Part shown: one piece after another, positions 52,501-61,500 of the stretch
Position numbering within the stretch: the stretch's first letter is position 1
Layout: every line of letters begins with the position of its first letter
Source: Aphis gossypii
Taxonomy: Eukaryota; Arthropoda; Insecta; Hemiptera; Aphididae
Assembly: GCF_020184175.1 (NCBI RefSeq)
Contig: NC_065530.1
Location: forward strand, 20,065,260 to 20,129,259
Length of the DNA: 64,000 nucleotides
Direction of reading: 5' to 3'
Translations under genes and position numbers: made by a program
The notes under the pieces: model-generated
The model's database searches: none
What the model saw: the letters and a program-made list of their open reading frames with translations, nothing else
Told to the model about the DNA's origin: nothing

Positions 52501-55500
52501 AGCCAGAGAAAAACTTCACTGGATTTTCCAAGGGTATAGTAAAATTTCCATTACACAAGAAAACAGACCCACAACTCCACCACATTCTCGAACACACAAT
52601 GATTAATATCGTGATTGTGATTATAAAGTGTAAACCAACGGGTTTATTGTATAAACATATAGTAAGAAATCTGAATAAAAATGTATATAAAAACAGTTTA
52701 AATAATAATATTTTAATCATCATTTTTTTACACATAACTGTATTAACTATAGTTCTTATTTTGAAATATTTGAAATTTGGAATCAGATTAAATAAAATAT
52801 TAGGTTAAGAACATTCAATATTAAATTGTTAAGATATAATTTATAAAGTTATTCAAATATTTGATTTGTGTTTATTTTTGTAATACCACTATAGATAGTT
52901 TATTCAAAGTAAAAAGCAATAAAAGAATTTTCGCAACAATATATAATTTTTAATACTGACTACTGATAATTAAACACGCTACTCTATTTGTATTGTATAT
53001 CATGAGAATAATAATGTGTACCTACAATCTACATGGTACATGGTTAAATTATAATAATTAACAATAACAAAATTACAAAATATAAATTATAGAGAAACAA
53101 TTTAAATATATGGCCAATAAAAAAACAATCAAATGAAAATATTTACCAATTCAACAAAAACTATTATGAGTACGTATAACAAATATTAAATCTGATATTT
53201 TTGTTGTACTATGCAAATCAGATTAAATGTATTATAAAATTACCAAAGAATTACAATAAATGTAATATTTTTTTTCCTATTAAATATATTAAACATTTTT
53301 AATTTTATTTTTCAAATCGAATTTAAGCATATTATATATTCACCAAAATGAATACAACTTTTAATAAATATAAATTTTTTTCATAGCTATTAAATTTAAA
53401 TTACAATCTCAGTCATTAAATAATATAACTTTTTATCTAATAATGTAAATTAACTTCACTTACTTTTACTCCAGCAAACAGATTAATGATTTGGTCCATA
53501 TCTGTGTTATTAGGTTATTCTTTTTCGATGTTAAACTAAGCAATACGTCTTGTCAAACGATTTTGTTTCATTAAATTTCTTAAATAAGTTTTCAAATAAT
53601 TATTTATAACCATAGATTTATTATCTGTTTTAACAATTGTTATTTCTATAATTGATTTAGTAGGTATACATATTTTTTAATATGAAAAATATTAACAATT
53701 AAAAGTTAAAAATTAAAAAGCTATATAATTGTATACTTACATAGTATATGGTCAAAATAAAAATATTAATATTAATTAGTTTTTAATATTTAATACATTT
53801 TTAGTGGGTAGAAATCAAACAAAACAACCTCATATTTTTTCATATCTGTATCTTTCAAAATTCTCTTTTCTTTTGGGAAAATGGCCTTTTGATTTTATGA
53901 TTTTAATATTAAAAAAATTAATTTAAAAATGTAAAATAAATTCAAAATAATAAAAGCACACGATGTACGATAGGTATAGTACAATGCATTGGCGTATTTA
54001 GGATTTTGTCAAAGGGGAATGTACATGAGTAAAAATAATTTTCTCGAAGGAAGAAGGATTATACACTTACTATAACCATCGCCGCTGTTTCTCAAAAATG
54101 TTGAGAGTTTATATTATCAGTTAGTACACATATTTGTAAAACTATTTTCTTAAAAACAAAAATTAGTGACTAATTAAAATATATAAAATAAATACACATA
54201 TTTTTATAAAGAATGTTAGTAGTATAAAGTATTTATGATCTACTGTGTATACATAAGCTAACAATAATGAAACCACTAAGCCAGTTTATTTTTAAATTTA
54301 AAAAAAAAGCACAATAAATGTTTATAATTACTCGAAATCTCGAACAATCGAATATTAAACATAACCTTAAGTTAATGACAACCGTCTGAATAGTTCACTA
54401 GTTCAAGTATGCAGCTATAGTGAATAATGAGTTATGCTAGAATAATAATTAAATAAATTAATGTAATAATTAAAGATAAAAATAACTTTACTTCAGTATT
54501 TAAGTTTGATTGTTATATTTATTCTGTTTTATTATTTGAATTTTTAAAACTTAAATTATAATATTTTCTAAACTAGGGGCAGGAAATTGATGCATTTGCA
54601 TTTTTTTTCTAGCTTAACCTTTAAATAAAGAGTTCATGAGACAATTAGGAACATATAAATTTATAAATTATAATAAACTATATGCCTTTAAAGTTTAATT
54701 GGACTATTTCAAAATTAATCTTCTATTATAATAAGATACTTCTAATTATCATTACTGTAAATTTATATTATATGAAATTATTGTCTGCTGATCAAAAACT
54801 ATTTTTCACCCTAGAGGTTTCTAATTCTCTCAATAATGTTATTAAGAATAAAAATATATCAAATTAGATTTTGAAAAAATATGCATTGAAAATAACAACC
54901 ATAAAAGCTGAATCATGTATTTTTTGACGTTCAGTAGTTTTTTTTCGTATTTATTTTTTGGTCTGGCATTATCAAATACATACAGATTTTTCCTCGCCCC
55001 TTCCTGAAAGTTTTCAACTCTTTTTTTATTATTATTATGTGTTTCCTCTCTCTTGCTTTATTTTATAATCGACCACAAAAAATCCTAAAGCGTTTTTTTT
55101 TTTCGTACTAATCCACAATTGTAAATATAAATCACGGGTGAAGGGATTTGAGTAAACACAACTATCTTAAGCTTAAACCAAAATGATTTTATTAATTTTG
55201 AAAACAATTTCTAGGAAACTGATTCAAAAAAATGGGAGAAAAAAGAAGCATCAGGTCCACCCTTACAGACAGCAAGCATGAGTGTCAGAGCTTTAATCGA
55301 AGAAAAAATCATACAAAAGAGGACCACAAAACCAAATTGTTCGACTCAAAACGGACTTACATATTCAAGTAAAAAAATATTGAAATACCTATGTATGCTT
55401 ATAGTGTAATGTATAGTAAAACAATCTTACATCTAAACAATCTTGGTACAATATATAGGTATTAATTTGCTTGTAAATAGATTTTAGCTAAAATCACAAT

Positions 55501-58500
55501 AATTAATTTAACTATTAATTACACTGTGTAATATCACCATACACTGAAAATCATAATCAAATATTTAAATGCTTAATAGTTCAATTTAAATTAATTCGAA
55601 AGAAATTTATAAAAATACTCTTAAATTATTTGAGAAAAAAAACTTAAAAGTAAACTTTCAAAACTTTTTCAAATTTAATTAATTGGATTTTAATCAAACA
55701 TTTTCAACTTGTTTTACAAGTTTTGTTTTTGTCAAACATGACATATATTTTATACAAACATTGGAATTACACATTTCCAATCACATTATTTGTTTTTCAC
55801 CGTTAATCTAAATTTCAAAACGTTCATTCTTCTATTAACAGTCTCATTCAATTGGCTATACAATAGTGTATTTCTTTCTAATCAAAATACACTAAATAAA
55901 ACTAATGGACAAGAATAAATAATAACTAAAAAATTTACCTACGAAATAAACATATTATAACAATTTTACACTATAAATATTTTATAATTTTAAAATACAT
56001 AATAAATCTAAATAACGGAAAAGTTAATGATTTAAGCAAATATATTCGGGAAAATATGTTTTTAATGGATACTTACCGATTTATTGTATTGTTCTATTAA
56101 AGTATACACTGTTATAAATTCTTAAAATGCTAAAACAACAGCAAACATTTATTTTAACTGTTAAACAAAAGCACTAACCTTAAATACTTAGCTACTTGAT
56201 TAATTTTCAATATAAATGTAATTTAAATTTTCAGAAATTCAAAGTAGGTCATTATTACTAGACTATAAAACAAAAATTCCCAGTTTTGTTTTATTCAACT
56301 TTTAAAAGAATATATTAATCTATAAAGTATACTTATATTTTAAATTATATGAGCTACTATTTATTGAATATTATTGTGAATTATAAGTTATAAAGATATA
56401 CCTTGTGCAAAGTAAACGTAATGTTTATTTTATTTTAATTAAGACATAATCATTATCCCCAATAACGGATTTTATGTGAAATTTAAGTTCTATTATGGCC
56501 TATGGCACAAAGTTATCTCAAATCTTTTAACTTATATTATTTTTACCTTCCACGCTCATAGAGATACCTACATCAGATAGTCCTCAAAACAACCCTAACT
56601 CTCAACCAGCATTTGTTTTAGTTGTCCCAACATTTTTTTTCAAGTATGCAATTAAACAGAAAAAATGTTTAATACTGAATTATCCAGTAATATATAATCA
56701 ATAAAAAGTTTGGAAAAAATTGAAAATAAATATTTGAATCGTAATTTGCCTCTCGAATTGTAATATTGACTTTAAAGATTAACAGCGATTTCTTAACAAA
56801 AAATAAGTAATAAAGAAATAACACAAACAAGAATGTAATAATTAGATTATTTGAATCGATCTTAAGATTGTCATGTATCAAATTGTTTTCTCTTATTCTT
56901 ATTGTTATTACAAACAATAATATTAAGTATAATGATGTTTGAATCGCACGTGAAAATCACGAGCGCACTATTAATCGTTAATTATTATGCTACTATCAAT
57001 TTTATAAACTATATTTGATCTAACGGTGTATAAAATATATCGGTGTACAACGGACGGTCATAGATAGCTGGATAATAAATTTGGTATTGTAAGGTGGTGT
57101 AGAGATAACAAACAAGTACGCATAGACTTTTAGATAATATTCCCGAGATGTCTATGTTCGCGACGATACGACGATATTTCAGCGTCTATGCGGTTAAGTC
57201 GTTTTAACCACCGATGTTTTGGGTTTTCAGGCTTGAGCCGCGAGAAGGAAACGGTGGTGCAGCAAGTGGTGAGCAGGAGCACGGCGGTGCACGCAGTGAT
57301 GACCACCAGTGGTACGTCATTCGCGGTTCCGGCGGTTCCAAACACCGCCTCCGTAGTGGACACGACGGTGGGCTTGGCTGACTCTACGGCCGTAGTGTAC
57401 ACGGACGTTATACTCAAAAAGACCGGAGTAAAAAGGGCATGTTCGGATCCGGGATACCAGTTCAATCACAGGTGAGTTGGCGCGTACAAATCTTTGTGTC
57501 GAGTGAATCGACCTCGGCGACGAATCCGGGGAAAACAATACGCGCGTCGATGTGCTTCTCCTCGGAACCATTGAAACAGTGACACTCGGACAGAGCGAGA
57601 CAAGAAAGATAGACAGGCAGACAGACAGATAAAGAGAGAGAGAGAGAAACGAGAATAAAATCTCATAAACTCTGTGGGCTTTTGGAATTTGTGTCTGGAT
57701 GTTTTCTTAAATTGAATACGACGGCGTTTGTCCACGTCTAAGCGTCCCAATCAAATTGGCCATGTCGGTTTAAAATACGGCGTATCGGGATTTCTCGTAT
57801 CCCTCCGATTCGGAAGCCTTTGACTTAACTGTTTAAACCGCCGATGCATGTATCCTTTCATGCATAATTGACAAGGCCTTGTCTGACAAACCAATAAAAA
57901 CGTTAATCTTTTCAATTCCAAACTTTTATTTTCTAAACCACTATATATGAGGAAACCCTACCTACCTTGAATGTTTATAACAAATAACTAAGCATTTCAG
58001 ACTAATTTTTTAAAAATTAAAAATGTGTAATTTTAAAATAAAATATATTATATTATGTGGTTGAATGTGAAATATAATATATAATTTTATAATGTACCAC
58101 TGTGTTAATAACTTGAACAATATACATACAGTCAAATATTAAATTATCATTAGTTCATTATCATTAATCAATAGTGTCAACCAACAAACTTTACTCAAAT
58201 ACATCATGCATAAGTGCATATTTTTATTTGATACTTCCATAAAGTGTCACCTACACTTCCCCGGTCTTACTTTTGAGACCTCATGAAATGCCTACGCGTC
58301 ACATTGTGCTAACGTCAAAAGTAATAAAATAGTAGTTTTTAAATTTATCATCATAAATTTTACTTCATCGGAACAAAGTTTACACCAATAATATTTGAAA
58401 TAAAAATATACTATATAAAGTACAAGTTATACAATTGATTCCGGGCAAAAATTTTGTTGAATAAAGTGCAATTTTCTCTGAAGGTAAACGGTCTTACTAC

Positions 58501-61500
58501 TACTGAAAATTAAATTGTTCTCACTATTATCTATTCATATACTATTCTAATAAATTTTTTACTATTGTTGGCTAATTTCGCGATGTTCATGAAAACGTGA
58601 AAACTGTTGAACATTTTGAAAATCTACTTCCTGTGTATTTCTTTTATTATAATTATCAACGGAGTAATGTTATATAAATTACATCGTTGTAAAACCAACA
58701 ATTCGGCTCCGAATCTAAACAACAACTTTATTTAAGCCAACTTATAATTCAGTATATCCCTGTGCCTGTAGTACAACTGTCAGGAACGTCACTATTATAA
58801 TATTCAATTAGAAGTTAAAAACTTATCGTCAAGTAGGCCTACCTGTGATTAGATTTCTTGAACCGTCTAATCACGCGCTTTCCAAACACAAAATAGATAT
58901 CATCAGAAATGCGCAACAACCAAGCTGCCTCGTGCACAAGATTTGATTTCATATCTTTCGGGTCGCGTACTAATGTGTGTGTGCGTGTCGATTCAACGAT
59001 CGGTCTATTAATCTCTGACCCGTAATGGGATTTCGTTGCAGCAGCACCAGCCCACAAATAGATATTAATTACTCCAGTTCGCCATACACACTGAATCACG
59101 GAAACAGTGGCGGCGGAGGTGAAAAGGAAACCGATAACCGGGGCTATTATTCGCCGGGACTCAACGACGATATATTTCCTAACGTACAAGCCGAAACTAT
59201 GCTCTTACAGGCCGTCGACTCTGTGCAGCTGGCCAACACGATACAGGTAAAACGGATCCACCACATGCAGTTGTATAGTATTATAATAATAATCCATATT
59301 TGTAGTAGTACCTATAAATAATATAAGTAATAGTAGAACTATAAACAATAATAAGAGTATAACATTAAGTAGCAGTAATATCGTATTCATTCGCGGTAGC
59401 CACCGTTTTCCGAACAAGTAAATCGATACCTATAAGGAAATTACCGTGGCACCGAGAACAGGAATTTAAAAAATATATTATATTATACATATTTTTTGAC
59501 CTATTGATTTATTGATATAGTTTTAATCGATCATTAATATAACTAAACAAATAATCAGCCATGTCTTGCATACAAAAACGTGTGTTCCTAAAACCAACCG
59601 TATCATACCCTTCCGGGATCTGGGTCTACTGTTAACAAAAAAACAATCGCAGTTAATGACCAAAGTAAAATTACCGAAGCTTAGTTAATAAAATAAATGA
59701 ACAATTTATATACACTTTTATTCCATGAAATATGTATTCTTCACTAGATCTTACCATTATCACTCCATGGCTATCTAAAACCATTACAACGACTGTAGTT
59801 GTGTAAGTACACATTTTCATCTAATTCATAAAAAAATCCTCTTTTTAAATTTTTTTTTTTATGTGTTCTACTGTTTACAGTTAAACAAGAACCTTATACA
59901 TTTTTAAGCTCATAGATTAAAATGGAAGGGGCCAATCGCTGTCGATTAATCAAAAAACTCCGGAAACGCCGTCTGCATTAATCATCAGAACACCGACGAG
60001 CTTTTATCAGTACACAAAACCCCTTCTAAAATTTGCTTTCCTAAATATTAGATCCGTTGGAGTGGGAATTTCGGTAACATTATTGTTATTCAACCGACGG
60101 CGTTAATCGATCTTTGGTCCTCGCTTCAAAACACACAGACAATAAACAAAAAAATTGATCAGACTTTACAAAAATGTAAATTAATAAAAAACCTATCTAT
60201 TAACAGATCATATTATTCTTAAGCTCGAATGAATATTGAATGTATTTTTTCCATTTTCAAGTTAAGATATTATCATTCTTTAGAATATTTAAAATTAATT
60301 TTTTTTTTATGCCATCTGCATAACAGGTACGTGATGGTATACTATAATAAACGATTAAAAATAGTAATAATTATAGTCTATATTTGTACATTTGATCACA
60401 ATACATTGAAAAGCTACGGTTATAGTGGTTAATATCAATATTAATAATTATTATATAGATAGGCATTAGGCATCCATAACTTATTCAAACATACAAATGT
60501 AATCATAATTCTAGTTATTCAATACTAATTAATATTTAAATATATACATACAAATTATTCGAAATCAAATGAACCTATACTATAGTAAACATTTGCATTA
60601 TCTCCAAACAAACAATTTCGCAAAAATAATCCTTTGAAGTTTGGACCAATTCAGTAGGTCGATAAAGTTTTAGTACAACGACGGTTTCCCCTTTCGTCTG
60701 CGCTCGTTAGTAATAAATAAACGAGATTTCTTCCGCTCTTGAACCGTGTGTACTCTGGTACGTAAATTGTAAAACTTTATATGACTATATACACAGATAA
60801 GTATAAAACGAACTTTGTGTTTGATGGTCGATTCTATTGGGCCAAAGGCTATAGTAAACTACTGGGTTGCAATTGCAAATATAAATTTATTCAGTGCATT
60901 AAATACACACGGCCACGCAGAGAATCCATTTCGATTTTTATCCTTTACCTATACATAAATTTATTTTTGTTTATTATTTGTTTTTGATTCAATTTACTAA
61001 ACGTATGGATGTGAAATCGTCAATAGCTCACTTGAAAATAAATGCCTATGATCAATGATGACGTGAATAAATATGCAAAATACTGATATGATTGAAACAA
61101 ACATATTCCTGACTATATAAAAAAAAATAGTTTACCAAATGCCTTTAAAATCTAATACATATTTTTAATCCTATTATAGATTATGTTTTATAACAAAATA
61201 TAAATGTTTATAAATGAAACTATCATTAATTTAAAACTAATTTTGAATTTTTTTTTATTTTTATTATTATTAGGCGACCGACATGCAAGACATGTCATGT
61301 TTAGATGATTACGATGGCATGACTGATCTACAAAACAATGAAGATTTCCAAGCCGTATTAAACTCTCCACTATCAGCCAGCTTAGCTGATCTAGCTTACA
61401 GTTCAGGACAAACCATGTTTACAGATTTAGGTAGATCACCTCTTCCATCCCCAAGTTTTACCTACCCTACTCCACCGGCTAGTCAAGAAGGTCAATCTCC

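Noticed and set aside
57130..57571. Minus-strand ORFs of 84-111 codons
   Set aside because: Antisense shadows of exon 4, which has matching splice sites and phases on the plus strand.
58839..59189. Minus-strand 116-codon ORF
   Set aside because: Overlaps exon 5 and its acceptor on the other strand. No domain.
60781..60987. 68-codon ORF in intron 5
   Set aside because: No splice sites in frame with the gene, and the end is AT-coded hydrophobic sequence.
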